From Taklimakanibacter lacteus (GTDB lineage Bacteria > Pseudomonadota > Alphaproteobacteria > Rhizobiales > Aestuariivirgaceae): a DNA stretch of 64,000 nucleotides. How positions within the stretch are numbered: the first letter of the stretch is position 1; each line of letters starts with the position of its first letter. The notes under the pieces are model-generated. The model had not been told where the DNA came from. It ran no database searches and saw nothing but the letters and a program-made list of their open reading frames with translations. This document shows positions 25,183 through 33,755 of the stretch, piece after piece. The position numbers were made by a program, and so were the translations under genes. The stretch lies in NCBI GenBank assembly GCA_003576695.1, contig QOZQ01000001.1, forward strand, positions 434,001-498,000, read 5' to 3'.

Positions 25183-26237
25183 CGAAGCGCGCGGGCGATA
25201 TCGAGCTGGTGAAGGTTTCGAAGCGTTATTCCGGCGCCGCAGCGGTCGATGACGTCTCGATCGCGATCGAAGCGGGCGAGTTCGTCACCGTGCTCGGCCC
25301 CTCGGGCTGCGGCAAGTCGACCCTGCTGCGCATGGTGAGCGGCTTCGTCGAGCCCGATGAAGGCGATGTGCGGATCGGCGGGGCGTCGGTCACCGGACTG
25401 CCGCCCTATCGGCGCGACACGGCCATGGTGTTCCAGGACTATGCCTTGTTTCCCCATCGCACCGTCGCCCAGAACATCGCCTTCGGGCTCAGGATGCGGC
25501 GCATGGAGAAGAGCCAGATCGCGCGCAAGGTCGATGCGATGCTGGAGCTCCTGAACCTCGCGGGCTTCGGCAACCGGCGCATCGGCGAGATATCGGGCGG
25601 GCAGGCGCAGCGTGTGGCGCTGGGCCGGGCGCTGGTGGTCGAGCCCGCGGTGCTGCTGCTCGATGAGCCATTGGGCGCGCTCGATCTCAAATTGCGCAAG
25701 CAGATGCAGGCCGAGCTCAAAGGAATCCATCGCAAGCTGAAGCTCACCTTCATCGCCGTCACCCATGACCAGGAAGAGGCGCTCAACTTGTCGGACCGGA
25801 TCGCGGTGATGAATGCCGGGCGCATCGAGCAGTTCGCGGATCCCGAGACGATCTACAATCGCCCGGCCAGCCGGTTCGTGGCCGATTTCGTCGGCGAGGC
25901 CAATCTCTTCGATGCGACCGTCATCGGGCCCGGCATGGCGCAGCTTGTGGGCGATGGCAGCACCGTCGCTCTCTCTGGCGACGGCCTGCCGCCGCCGGGA
26001 AGCCGGCTCACGCTCGCGGTGCGTCCCGAGGCGATTGCGGTCGCGGCGACGGGCAAGGGCGTGGCGGCCATCATCGAGGATATTCTGTTCTCGGGTTCCG
26101 TCCGGCGCATCGTCGGGCGGCTGGCGAATGGACAGCGGGTCACCGCCATGCAGCCCGCGGCCGCCTTCACGCCGGCGCTCGGCCAGAGCGCCGTCTTCGC
26201 CTGGACCGCGGAAGCGGCCTGGATCATCCGGCCTTAA
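25179..26237 (+). CDS. ABC transporter ATPase, PotA type
   Basis: The 352-residue energising subunit has Walker A GPSGCGKST (about 40-48), the Q-loop VFQDYALFPH, signature ISGGQAQRVALGRAL, Walker B VLLLDEPLGALD and the switch His (AVTHDQ). A C-terminal TOBE domain (about 270-350: GSRLTLAVRPEAIAV) fits the spermidine/putrescine/iron branch. The signature has Ala where SGGQQQ is usual, which is tolerated in the family. It completes the importer that begins at 21607. Confidence 0.93.
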   Translation: MTKRAGDIELVKVSKRYSGAAAVDDVSIAIEAGEFVTVLGPSGCGKSTLLRMVSGFVEPDEGDVRIGGASVTGLPPYRRDTAMVFQDYALFPHRTVAQNIAFGLRMRRMEKSQIARKVDAMLELLNLAGFGNRRIGEISGGQAQRVALGRALVVEPAVLLLDEPLGALDLKLRKQMQAELKGIHRKLKLTFIAVTHDQEEALNLSDRIAVMNAGRIEQFADPETIYNRPASRFVADFVGEANLFDATVIGPGMAQLVGDGSTVALSGDGLPPPGSRLTLAVRPEAIAVAATGKGVAAIIEDILFSGSVRRIVGRLANGQRVTAMQPAAAFTPALGQSAVFAWTAEAAWIIRP

Positions 26238-26254
26238 GTCTCCTTGAGGGAAAT

Positions 26255-27340
26255 ATGCGCGCCATCGAACTCCATGAACTTGAAGCGCTGGCGATCGGCG
26301 CCGGCATTCTCGGCACCGGCGGCGGCAATCACCCGCATCTGGAGCTGCTCTGCGCGCGTGCCGCCTATGCGGCGGGAAAACGGGCGCAGCTCCTCGCGCC
26401 GGAAGAATTGCAGGACGACATGCGCATTGCCGTCCTCGCCTTCATGGGCGCCCCGCTCGTCACCAAGGAACGACTGCCCGAACCCATCTCGGCGTGCCGG
26501 GCGGTCAGGTTGATGGAACGGCATACGGAGAGGAAATTCGATGCGGTGATGTCGGTCGAGATCGGCGGCGAGAATGCCTTCCTGCCGCTGCTCGTCGGCA
26601 TGGAGCTCGACCTGCCGGTGGTCGATGCGGATGCAATGGGGCGCGCCTTCCCGGAAGCTCAGATGGCGAGCTTCGCGATCCGGGGGCTCGATGTCTATCC
26701 CTTCGCGCTCGCCGATATCCGCGACAATGAAGTGCTGATCGCCAAGGCCGAGAATGCGCTGTGGACGGAACGGCTCGGCCGCAAGGCCGCGATCGAGCTC
26801 GGATCCATCGCCGGCACCTGTGCCGCGCCGCGCAGCGGTGCCGAGGTGAAGGCGCATGGCATATTGGGCTCGACCAGCCGCGCCATCCGGCTCGGCGACA
26901 TCGTCCTCGACGCACGCCGCAGGCATGAAGATGCGGTCGCGGCGATCCTCGCGGCAGGAGACGGCGCTCTTCTTCTGCGCGGCAAAGTCATTGACGTGTC
27001 GCGGCGCACCACCGACGGCTTCGTGCGCGGCAAGGTGCGGATCGCAGGCGAGGGCAGGACCCTCGATATCGATTTCCAGAACGAATTCTCGGTGGCGCGG
27101 CTCGATGGCGAGATCATCGCCTGCGTGCCCGATCTCATCACCGTGCTCGATGCCGAAACGACGGAAGCGATCGGCACGGAAGTCATCCGCTACGGCCAGC
27201 GCGTGGCAGTGGTCGCCCTCCCGGCCGATCCGATCATGACGAGCCCCGAAGGTCTGCACACGGTCGGACCCCGCGCCTTCGGTTTCGATTTCGACTATCG
27301 GCCCTTCGCGCGCCGCGGCCATGCAGGAGTGCCGTCATGA
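26255..27340 (+). CDS. DUF917 family protein, partner of hydantoinase-type ATPase
   Basis: The 361-residue protein begins with the DUF917 signature AIGAGILGTGGGNHPHLE. DUF917 proteins are regularly encoded next to hydantoinase/oxoprolinase-type proteins, here the very next gene, overlapping at ATGA (27337-27340). They probably form one complex acting on a cyclic amide or hydantoin. No metal or nucleotide motif is clear. The function is inferred from association only. Confidence 0.85.
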   Translation: MRAIELHELEALAIGAGILGTGGGNHPHLELLCARAAYAAGKRAQLLAPEELQDDMRIAVLAFMGAPLVTKERLPEPISACRAVRLMERHTERKFDAVMSVEIGGENAFLPLLVGMELDLPVVDADAMGRAFPEAQMASFAIRGLDVYPFALADIRDNEVLIAKAENALWTERLGRKAAIELGSIAGTCAAPRSGAEVKAHGILGSTSRAIRLGDIVLDARRRHEDAVAAILAAGDGALLLRGKVIDVSRRTTDGFVRGKVRIAGEGRTLDIDFQNEFSVARLDGEIIACVPDLITVLDAETTEAIGTEVIRYGQRVAVVALPADPIMTSPEGLHTVGPRAFGFDFDYRPFARRGHAGVPS

Positions 27341-28869
27341 GGCGGATCGGGATCGATGTCGGCGGCACCAATACCGATGCGGTGCTGCTCGAAGGCACGA
27401 CGATCCTGCGCGCGATCAAGACGCCGACCACGGAAGACGTGACGAGCGGCATCAAGGCGGCGCTTGCCCATATCCTGAAAGACGGTGTCGCGCGAGAAGC
27501 GCCCATCGGCGCGATCATGATCGGCACCACGCATTTCACCAATGCGGTGGTCGAGCGGCGCGGCATCGCGCGGACCGCCGTCGTCAGGATCGGTCTGCCG
27601 GCCGCCGCTTCCCTGCCGCCTTTCATCGAGTGGCCCGAAGATCTGCGGAGCAAGGTGGAAGGTCCGACCTTCCTGCTGCGCGGCGGCAATGAATTCGACG
27701 GCAGGCCGATCGTGCCCTTCGACCGCGATGGCATGCGCCGCGCCGCGGCGGAGATCGCGGCAAGCGGGGTCGATTCGGCGGCCATCACCGCCGTGTTCTC
27801 GCCGCTTACCGATGCCTGCGAGGAGGAAGCGGCGGCGATCCTGGCGGACGTGGCGCCGCAGGTCTCGGTCACGCTGTCGAGCGCGCTCGGACGCATCGGG
27901 CTCATCGAGCGTGAGAATGCGACGATCCTCAACAGCTGCCTGCATGGCCTGGCGCGGCGCACGGTGAAGGCTTTCCGGACGGCGATTGCCGAAAGCGGGC
28001 TCTCGGCGCCGCTCTATCTCACCCAGAATGACGGCACCGTGATGCTGGCGGAGCTGGCCGAACGCTTCCCCGTCCTCTGTTTTGCCTCGGGGCCCACCAA
28101 CAGCATGCGCGGTGCCGCACTGCTGTCGGGGGTCGAAAACGCGATCGTTCTCGATGTCGGCGGCACGACCACCGATGTCGGCATGCTGCAGGGCGGCTTT
28201 CCGCGCGAGGCGAACAGCAAGGTGGACATCGGCGGGGTGCGCACCTCCTTCCGCATGCCCGATGTGGTCTCGATCGCGCTGGGCGGCGGAACCCTCGTCA
28301 CACCCGCGCCCCTCAGGATCGGTCCCGAGAGCGCCGGTTTCCGGATTACCGAGCGGGCCCGCGTCTTCGGTGGCCCCGACCTTACGCTCACCGATATCGG
28401 CGTCGCCCGTGGCAAGGCGGAGATCGGCGACAAGGCGCTGGTCGCTGAAATCGGCGCGGAGCTTCAGGCCGATACCGCATCCTGGGTCGCCGGCAAGATC
28501 GCCGACATGATCGACCGCATGAAGACCAGCGCCGCCGATGTCCCGGTGCTGGCGGTGGGCGGCGGCGCCTTCCTGGTGCCGGACGAGCTGCCGGGCGTCT
28601 CGCAGGTGGTCAAGGTCGTGAATGCCGGCGTCGCCAATGCGGTCGGCGCCGCCATGGCGCAAGTGAGCGGCGAGATCGACCGGATATTCCAGAACCGCTC
28701 GCGCGAGGACGCGATCGCGGAAGCGCGCGCCATCGCCGATGAGCGGGCCGTCGCCGCCGGCGCCCGCAAGGACAGCCTGGCGCTGCTCGATGTCGAGGAC
28801 ATGCCGCTCGCCTATGTTCCCGGCAATGCGCTCAGGGTCAGGGTGCGCGTCGTCGGGGATGCGTTGTAG
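27337..28869 (+). CDS. Hydantoinase/oxoprolinase family protein (HyuA-like, short form)
   Basis: The 510-residue protein has the actin-like ATPase fold of the family: GIDVGGTNTDAVLLEG at the N-terminus, MIGTTHFTNAVVER, and the second phosphate loop VLDVGGTTTDVGMLQGG. It is shorter than full HyuA (about 690 residues), as is typical of the form that pairs with DUF917. It would hydrolyse ATP to open a cyclic amide such as a hydantoin or 5-oxoproline-like ring. It is the last gene of the cluster. The exact substrate is unknown. Confidence 0.9.
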   Translation: MRRIGIDVGGTNTDAVLLEGTTILRAIKTPTTEDVTSGIKAALAHILKDGVAREAPIGAIMIGTTHFTNAVVERRGIARTAVVRIGLPAAASLPPFIEWPEDLRSKVEGPTFLLRGGNEFDGRPIVPFDRDGMRRAAAEIAASGVDSAAITAVFSPLTDACEEEAAAILADVAPQVSVTLSSALGRIGLIERENATILNSCLHGLARRTVKAFRTAIAESGLSAPLYLTQNDGTVMLAELAERFPVLCFASGPTNSMRGAALLSGVENAIVLDVGGTTTDVGMLQGGFPREANSKVDIGGVRTSFRMPDVVSIALGGGTLVTPAPLRIGPESAGFRITERARVFGGPDLTLTDIGVARGKAEIGDKALVAEIGAELQADTASWVAGKIADMIDRMKTSAADVPVLAVGGGAFLVPDELPGVSQVVKVVNAGVANAVGAAMAQVSGEIDRIFQNRSREDAIAEARAIADERAVAAGARKDSLALLDVEDMPLAYVPGNALRVRVRVVGDAL

Positions 28870-28920
28870 ACACGATCATCGCAGGATGACGATGGCTGCA
28901 TTTGCGGCTAGGCTCCGGTG

Positions 28921-29679
28921 ATGCGTGAGGCCATCATCGCTCTCGTGATCTTCTTCTGCCTGCTCGCCGCCGCCTTCGGCACGCTCGAGGCCTATGCGCG
29001 GCTGCCCGGCAAATACCGGGAGGACGATACATTCAATGTGGTCAGGCTGGTGGCGACCATTTTCGTGATGATGTCGTCGCTGGTGCTGGGCCTGATGGTC
29101 AATTCCTCGCGCAATGCCTTCGAGGCGATCGACCGCGATCTCAAGGGCTTCGCTTCCGGGCTCATCCTGCTCGACAAGACCCTGGTGGATTACGGGCCCG
29201 AGGCCGAGGCGGCGCGCCAGAGCCTCGTCGCCTATACGAAGCAGGCGCTTGAAGGCTCATGGCCGAGCGAAAGCCCGTCGGCCGAGCTCGACCGCAGCGC
29301 CGAGCAGACGCTCAACGACGTGGGCCGCAAGCTGCGCGAGATCAGGCCTCCGGACAATGAGCATATGGCGGTGTGGCAGGACGCCCGCCAGCAATATCGC
29401 AAGCTGGTGGAGCAGCGCTGGACCCTGGTGGGGGAGACCGAGAGCGGCCGCCCCGGCGAGCCCTTCATCGTGATGGTGGCCCTGTGGCTGATCCTGATCT
29501 TCGCCAGCCTTGGCTTGCGGGCGCCGCGCAACGGCGTTGTGGTGTCGGCTTTCGTGCTCGCCGCGGCACTCATCTCCGGCGTCCTCTATCTGATCCTCGA
29601 TATGGAGCGGCCTTTTTCAGGGCCGATCCGGATATCGCCGGCGCCGCTCGAGCGGGCGCTCCAGGAAATGCAATCGTAA
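28921..29679 (+). CDS. DUF4239 (bestrophin-like) membrane protein
   Basis: The 252-residue product has N-terminal helices (IIALVIFFCLLAAAFGTLEA and TIFVMMSSLVLGLMV), a cytosolic or periplasmic loop of about 110 residues, and two C-terminal helices (FIVMVALWLILIFASLG and AFVLAAALISGVLYLIL). The pattern NSSRNAFEAIDRDLKGFASGLILLDKTL is characteristic of DUF4239. The function is unknown; it has been compared with bestrophin channels. ATG 28921 is preferred over the adjoining GTG 28918. It is separate from the hydantoinase operon (gap about 50 bp). Confidence 0.82.
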   Translation: MREAIIALVIFFCLLAAAFGTLEAYARLPGKYREDDTFNVVRLVATIFVMMSSLVLGLMVNSSRNAFEAIDRDLKGFASGLILLDKTLVDYGPEAEAARQSLVAYTKQALEGSWPSESPSAELDRSAEQTLNDVGRKLREIRPPDNEHMAVWQDARQQYRKLVEQRWTLVGETESGRPGEPFIVMVALWLILIFASLGLRAPRNGVVVSAFVLAAALISGVLYLILDMERPFSGPIRISPAPLERALQEMQS

Positions 29680-29682
29680 AGC

Positions 29683-30591
29683 TCAGCTTCCTGCCATGGC
29701 GGGCGCCAGCAGCGAGATATTGTGCTTGAACATGTCGAGATAGGTCTCCCCACCTTCGCCCTTCTCGGAGAGGGCGTCGGCGAAGAGCGCGCCGCCGGCC
29801 TTGACGCCGGTCTCGCGCGCGATCTGGTCGATGAGGCGCGGGTCGCTCATATTCTCGATGAAGAGGGCCGAGATCTTGTCGTCCCTGATCTGCTGGATGA
29901 GCTTCGCGACATCGGCGGCGGAGGCCTCGCTCTCGGTCGAGTAGCCTTCCGGCGCCAGGAAGGTGACGCCATAGGCGGCGCCGAAATAGCCGAAGGCGTC
30001 ATGCGTCGTGATCACCTTGCGCTTGGCCTCGGGCACCGCGGCGATGCGCGCCTTCACCTCCTTGTCGAGGCTCTCGATCTCGGCCGAATAGGCCTTGGCA
30101 TTGGCCCGGAAGGTGTCGCAATGGGCGGCATCGGCCTTGCACAGGCCATCGGTGATGTTCTTCACATAGAGGAGCCCGTTCGAGAGATTCTGCCAGGCAT
30201 GCGGGTCGGTCTCCTCGACGCCATCCTCGATCATGGCGCGCGACTTGACGCCGTCACTGGCGATGACGGTCTCGCCCTTGAAGCCCGTCGCCTCGACGAG
30301 GCGCTCCATCCAGCCCTCGAAGCCCAGCCCATTGGCGAAGAAGACTTGCGCCCCGGCCAGCGATTTCGCGTCGGCGGGCTTCGGCTCATAGACATGCGTG
30401 TCGGAATTGGGCCCGACAATGGTGGTGACCTCGACAAGATCGCCGCCGACGCGGTGAACCATGTCGCCGAGGATCGAGAAGGTGGCGACGGCCTTGAGCT
30501 TCTCGGCGGCAAAAGAGGGTGAGGGCGATGCGAGCATCGCAGCAGCGATGAGGGCTGAGGCGGCGGCTAAGGAGTTCAACGACAGGGTCAT
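29683..30591 (-). CDS. Zinc/metal ABC transporter periplasmic binding protein (ZnuA/AztC type)
   Basis: This 302-residue cluster A-I metal-binding protein has a signal peptide ending SPSFAAE. The metal ligands of the fold are visible: NSDTHVYEP (His), TDPHAWQN (His), TTHDAFGYF (His) and ALFADALSEKGEGG (Asp). The long His-rich loop of E. coli ZnuA is absent, which is nearer to AztC. It is the last gene of the Zur operon, 12 bp after the permease. The Zur box and Zur gene make zinc the likely substrate; manganese remains possible. Confidence 0.9.
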   Translation of the reverse strand: MTLSLNSLAAASALIAAAMLASPSPSFAAEKLKAVATFSILGDMVHRVGGDLVEVTTIVGPNSDTHVYEPKPADAKSLAGAQVFFANGLGFEGWMERLVEATGFKGETVIASDGVKSRAMIEDGVEETDPHAWQNLSNGLLYVKNITDGLCKADAAHCDTFRANAKAYSAEIESLDKEVKARIAAVPEAKRKVITTHDAFGYFGAAYGVTFLAPEGYSTESEASAADVAKLIQQIRDDKISALFIENMSDPRLIDQIARETGVKAGGALFADALSEKGEGGETYLDMFKHNISLLAPAMAGS

Positions 30592-30603
30592 GGGGCTTCT
30601 CCT

Positions 30604-31476
30604 TCAGGCAGTCAGATGGCGTTTGGGCTTGAGGCGGCTCAAGAGGATGCCGCGGGGGGCTAAAATGAGCGACGCGGCATAGAAGATGCCGGCGGTGAGG
30701 ATGATCGCGGGGCCGGAGGCGAGGCTCCAGTGGTAGGAGGCAAGCAAGCCCAGATAGCTCGACAGGAGGCCGATCGCGATCGCCATGAGGCACAGAGGCT
30801 CCAGATCGCGGAACCAGAAGCGGGCCGCCGCGGCCGGCAGCATCATCAGCCCGACGGCGAGCAGCGTGCCCAGCGCCTGGAAGCCTCCGACGAGATTGAG
30901 GACGACGAGCAGCAGGAACACGAAATGCGCCAGAGGCCCGGCATTGCTGACCGAGCGCAGGAAGCTCGGATCGAGGCACTCGGCGAAAAGTGGACGCCAC
31001 AGAGCGAGAAGGGCGATGGCGGTGATGCTGGCGATGGCGCCGATGAGCAGGAGCGCCTCGTCATTGAGGGCCAATACCGTGCCGAACAGCACATGCATGA
31101 GATCGACGCTCGATCCCTTGGCGCTCACCAGCAGCACGCCAAGAGCGAGCGAGATCAGGTAGAAGGCGGCAAGGCTCGCATCCTCGCGCTGGATGGTGAG
31201 ACGCGAGACGGCGCCCGCGGCGAGCGCCACTAGCACGCCGGCGGCGAGGCCGCCAAAGGTCATCGGCAGGATGGCGAGGCCGTAGAAAAGAAAGGCGGCC
31301 GCGGCGCCAGGCAGGATGGCATGCGCCATGGCATCGCCGGTGAGGCTCAGGCGCCTCAGCATGAGAAAGACGCCGACCGGGCAGGCGCTGAGCGAAAGAA
31401 TGCCGGCGCCGGCAAAAGCGCGCCGCATGAAGGCGAAATCGGCGAAAGGAGCGATGGCGAAATCATACAGCGTCAT
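30604..31476 (-). CDS. Zinc/metal ABC transporter permease (ZnuB/AztB type)
   Basis: The 290-residue protein has 7-8 hydrophobic helices of the metal type-3 ABC permease family (ILSLSACPVGVFLMLRRLSLTGDAMAHAILPG, then LLLVVLNLVGGFQALGTLLAVGLMMLPAAAARF). ATG 31476 overlaps the ATPase stop (ATGA, 31473-31476) and is chosen over ATG 31494. It forms the channel for the metal delivered by the binding protein downstream. Confidence 0.92.
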   Translation of the reverse strand: MTLYDFAIAPFADFAFMRRAFAGAGILSLSACPVGVFLMLRRLSLTGDAMAHAILPGAAAAFLFYGLAILPMTFGGLAAGVLVALAAGAVSRLTIQREDASLAAFYLISLALGVLLVSAKGSSVDLMHVLFGTVLALNDEALLLIGAIASITAIALLALWRPLFAECLDPSFLRSVSNAGPLAHFVFLLLVVLNLVGGFQALGTLLAVGLMMLPAAAARFWFRDLEPLCLMAIAIGLLSSYLGLLASYHWSLASGPAIILTAGIFYAASLILAPRGILLSRLKPKRHLTA

Positions 31477-32219
31477 GCCGTCACCTGCCGGCACCAGTCG
31501 GCTTGCATGTCCCAGGCTTCGTGCATCCGCCGGGCCTTCAGCAGATTCTCAGGGTGCAGCGCCTCTTCGGTGCGGCCCCAGGCTATCGCTTCGCGGGTGA
31601 GGAGGATGGTGTGGGGGAAATGCCGGCGCACCAGCTCGATATCATGCAGCACGGCGATCACGGTGCGCGCCTCACCATGCCAGCGGCGCACGAGGTCGAT
31701 GAGATCGGCGACGGTGCGGCTGTCGATGGCGGCGAAAGGCTCGTCGAGCAGGATGACGCGCGCATCCTGCAGCAGCACGCGGGCGAAGAGGGCGCGCTGC
31801 AGCTGCCCGCCGGAAAGACTGTCGAGTGGGCGGTCGCGGAAACCGGAAAGGCCGACGGCGTCGAGCGCCGTCGACAATTGCGCGTTGTCGTCGCGCGTCA
31901 GGCCGGCGAAGAGACCGCGCTTGCGCCACAGGCCGAGGCTCACCAGGTCCTCGATCGTCGCGGGAAAGCTGCGGTCGATGTCGCTTGCCTGCGGCAGATA
32001 GGCGATGTCATGCGCGGCAAAGCCGACCCTCTCGATGCGTCCGCCAAGCGGCTTCAGCGCGCCGACGAGACCTTTGAGAAGCGTCGACTTGCCCGATCCG
32101 TTGGGACCGATGACGGCCGTCAGCGAGCCCCTGCCGACATCGCCATTGAGATGATGCACGGCGGGATGGCCGTCATAGCCAAGGGTCACATCATCGAGAC
32201 GGAAGCACGGCATCCTCAC
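31473..32219 (-). CDS. Zinc/metal ABC transporter ATPase (ZnuC/AztA type)
   Basis: The 248-residue ATPase has Walker A GPNGSGKST, the Q-loop YLPQASDIDRSFP (typical of Mn/Zn transporters), signature LSGGQLQRALFARVL, Walker B VILLDEPFAAID and switch VLHDIE. GTG 32219 overlaps the stop of the upstream micro-ORF (GTGA, 32216-32219). ATG 32213 is the alternative start and may be the true one, because conserved sequence begins at PCFRLDDV. Confidence 0.92.
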   Translation of the reverse strand: MRMPCFRLDDVTLGYDGHPAVHHLNGDVGRGSLTAVIGPNGSGKSTLLKGLVGALKPLGGRIERVGFAAHDIAYLPQASDIDRSFPATIEDLVSLGLWRKRGLFAGLTRDDNAQLSTALDAVGLSGFRDRPLDSLSGGQLQRALFARVLLQDARVILLDEPFAAIDSRTVADLIDLVRRWHGEARTVIAVLHDIELVRRHFPHTILLTREAIAWGRTEEALHPENLLKARRMHEAWDMQADWCRQVTA

Positions 32220-32323
32220 CTCATGACCAGGAAAAGCGTGAGCCAGAGCAGGGCGACAACGATGGCGGCGAGGCCCAGGCGCTGGGCGAGGCCGAGCTTC
32301 AGGAGCTGCGATGAGCCTCTCAT
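32216..32323 (-). CDS. 35-residue hydrophobic micro-protein in the zur operon
   Basis: A 36-codon frame starts at ATG 32323, overlapping the zur stop by ATGA (32320-32323), and ends at TGA 32216, overlapping the ATPase start by GTGA. The peptide begins MRGSSQLLKLGLAQRLG and continues with one hydrophobic helix, LAAIVVALLWLTLFLVM, ending in Arg: a single-pass membrane peptide with a positive N-terminus. Overlap with both neighbours argues for co-translation. I know no named family for it. It may be an accessory or regulator of the zinc transporter; chance cannot be excluded without conservation data. Confidence 0.6.
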   Translation of the reverse strand: MRGSSQLLKLGLAQRLGLAAIVVALLWLTLFLVMR

Positions 32324-32718
32324 GCCGAGGCTCCGTTTCGCGCTGCGCAGTCGGCGCATGTGCCGGAAAGCTCGATGCTGATCGTATCTATCTGGCAGCC
32401 GGCCGCGAGACCGGGCCAGGGCGCAGCAACCGGCAGATCGAATTCGGTGGCGGTGCCGCAGCTCTTGCAGACGAAGAAGCCCGCCGGCTCGTCATGCTCG
32501 GGATGCGCGCACATGACATAGGCGTTGAGGCTGGCGATGCGATGGATGCGCTTCTGCTGCGCCAGCCTTTCGAGCGAGCGATAGACCTGGATGGCGGCGC
32601 GCGTCGGTGAGCCATGCAGCGCATCGAGGATGCCGTAAGCCGACATGGGCCGGCGCGTCCGTTGCAGAACGCTGAGCACATTCTGCTCATGGGCGCGGAT
32701 ATCGCTGCGCTGGCGCAC
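32320..32718 (-). CDS. zur: Fur-family zinc uptake regulator
   Basis: The 132-residue repressor has a winged helix (LSVLQRTRRPMSAYGILDALHG, then AIQVYRSLERLAQQKRIHRI) and a dimerisation domain with the structural zinc site Cys pairs FVCKSCG and GTCADCA plus CAHPEHDE. The absence of a Fur-type HHDHxxC block and the znu-like genes downstream make this Zur. GTG 32718 is preferred because a GGAAAG RBS lies 6 bp upstream; TTG 32721 is possible. With zinc bound it should repress its own operon at the Zur box 32752-32769. Confidence 0.93.
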   Translation of the reverse strand: MRQRSDIRAHEQNVLSVLQRTRRPMSAYGILDALHGSPTRAAIQVYRSLERLAQQKRIHRIASLNAYVMCAHPEHDEPAGFFVCKSCGTATEFDLPVAAPWPGLAAGCQIDTISIELSGTCADCAARNGASA

Positions 32719-32751
32719 CAATGGCTTTCCCCTTCAACTCGTCAGGGGAGT

Positions 32752-32769
32752 GTTATGTTATAACATTTC
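32752..32769 (-). promoter_or_regulatory. Zur box upstream of zur-micro-ORF-ABC operon
   Basis: GTTATGTTATAACATTTC contains the perfect 12-bp palindrome ATGTTATAACAT (32755-32766) and closely follows the proteobacterial Zur consensus (GAAATGTTATAACATTTC-like). It lies about 34 bp upstream of the zur start in the only gap before the operon. Confidence 0.85.
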
Positions 32770-32835
32770 GGTCTGTCAAGTCGGAATCGGGAGAGGCGGA
32801 ATTACAAATGCTTCATCAAATCCTTCAGCCGGTCC

Positions 32836-33645
32836 TCACCTGCGTCTCGGCGCATAACCGTTGGCGACGAAGGGGCCGCCCTGATACTTCACCGCGGGGT
32901 CGGTGAAATCGCGCTTGTCGCCGTCAGGCAGAAGCTTGTCGGCGAAGGCTTCGGCATTGTCCTGCGGGCGGTAGTCGACATGGGGGTTGAGCTTGTTGCT
33001 CCACCAGCTGCGGTCATTGTTCGACACGCCATAGAGGATGGTGCAGCCGAGGCGCTCGGCCGCGAAGCAGGCCTCGATCAGGCGCAGCAGATCCTCATAG
33101 CTCTGCCAGGTGGAGAGATGGCGCGGATCGATGGGGTCGGGCCTCGCCGTGCCGATGCGCAGGCAGGCGATATCCATGCCGTATTTGTCGGCGAAGAAGC
33201 TCGCGAGATCCTCGCCGAAGGCCTTGGATACGCCATAGAGCGTGTCGGGGCGCTGCGGCACGCTGGCATCGAGATGCTCGCCGCTGGCATAGAAGCCGAT
33301 GGCGTGATTGGAACTCGCATAGACGATGGGGCCGGCCTCATGGCGGCGCGCCGCCTCGAAGACATTATAGGTGCCGGCGAAATTGGCCTGGAGCAGCTTG
33401 TCGAAGGTCGTCTCATAGGAAATGCCGCCGAAATGGATGATGCGGCCGGTGCCCGCCACCAGGCGGTCGACGGAAGTGGCATCGGCGACGTCGGCGATGA
33501 CGATCTCCTCATTCGGCAAGGCAGGCCCGAACTCGACCACATCCGATGAGCGCAAGGCGCCATATTTCTCGATGAGCCGCGGCCTCAGCCAGCGGCCCAG
33601 AAGGCCCGCGGCGCCGGTGAGGAGGAGGGGGCGTCTGTCGGTCAT
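32836..33645 (-). CDS. udh: Uronate dehydrogenase, NAD-dependent
   Basis: It oxidises D-galacturonate or D-glucuronate to the aldaro-lactone with NAD+ in the cytosol. The 269-residue SDR protein has TGAAGLLGRWLRPRL for NAD binding, the active-site YGVSK (Tyr/Lys), HFGGIS, VYASSNHAIGFY and a C-terminal PQDNAEAF block, all shared with Agrobacterium-type Udh. ATG 33645 has a GGGA RBS; ATG 33657 is an upstream alternative. Neighbouring lactonase-like and DapA-like genes fit the oxidative uronate pathway. Confidence 0.88.
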   Translation of the reverse strand: MTDRRPLLLTGAAGLLGRWLRPRLIEKYGALRSSDVVEFGPALPNEEIVIADVADATSVDRLVAGTGRIIHFGGISYETTFDKLLQANFAGTYNVFEAARRHEAGPIVYASSNHAIGFYASGEHLDASVPQRPDTLYGVSKAFGEDLASFFADKYGMDIACLRIGTARPDPIDPRHLSTWQSYEDLLRLIEACFAAERLGCTILYGVSNNDRSWWSNKLNPHVDYRPQDNAEAFADKLLPDGDKRDFTDPAVKYQGGPFVANGYAPRRR

Positions 33646-33675
33646 GCTAAATCCCATTCGTCATATTCGGGCTTG

Positions 33676-33698
33676 GACAAAGTTGTCAGGCGAGTTTA
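33676..33698 (+). promoter_or_regulatory. Candidate FCD/GntR operator upstream of the amidohydrolase (site 1)
   Basis: GACAAAGTTGTC (arms GACAA/TTGTC) followed by AGGCGAGTTTA resembles the sites at 34581, 41485 and 41616, which share GACAA...GTC and AAGTTTA elements. It is the weakest member of the set and lies 58-80 bp before the start at 33756. Confidence 0.4.
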
Positions 33699-33755
33699 TA
33701 TGCTGGCCGCCATCCTTCAAGATGTGACATATCGCATCGTTCCCCCCGAGGCCTC

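Noticed and set aside
32721-32906. Plus-strand 61-codon frame in the zur promoter
   Set aside because: It runs across the Zur box and into the antisense of udh; no RBS or conservation signal.
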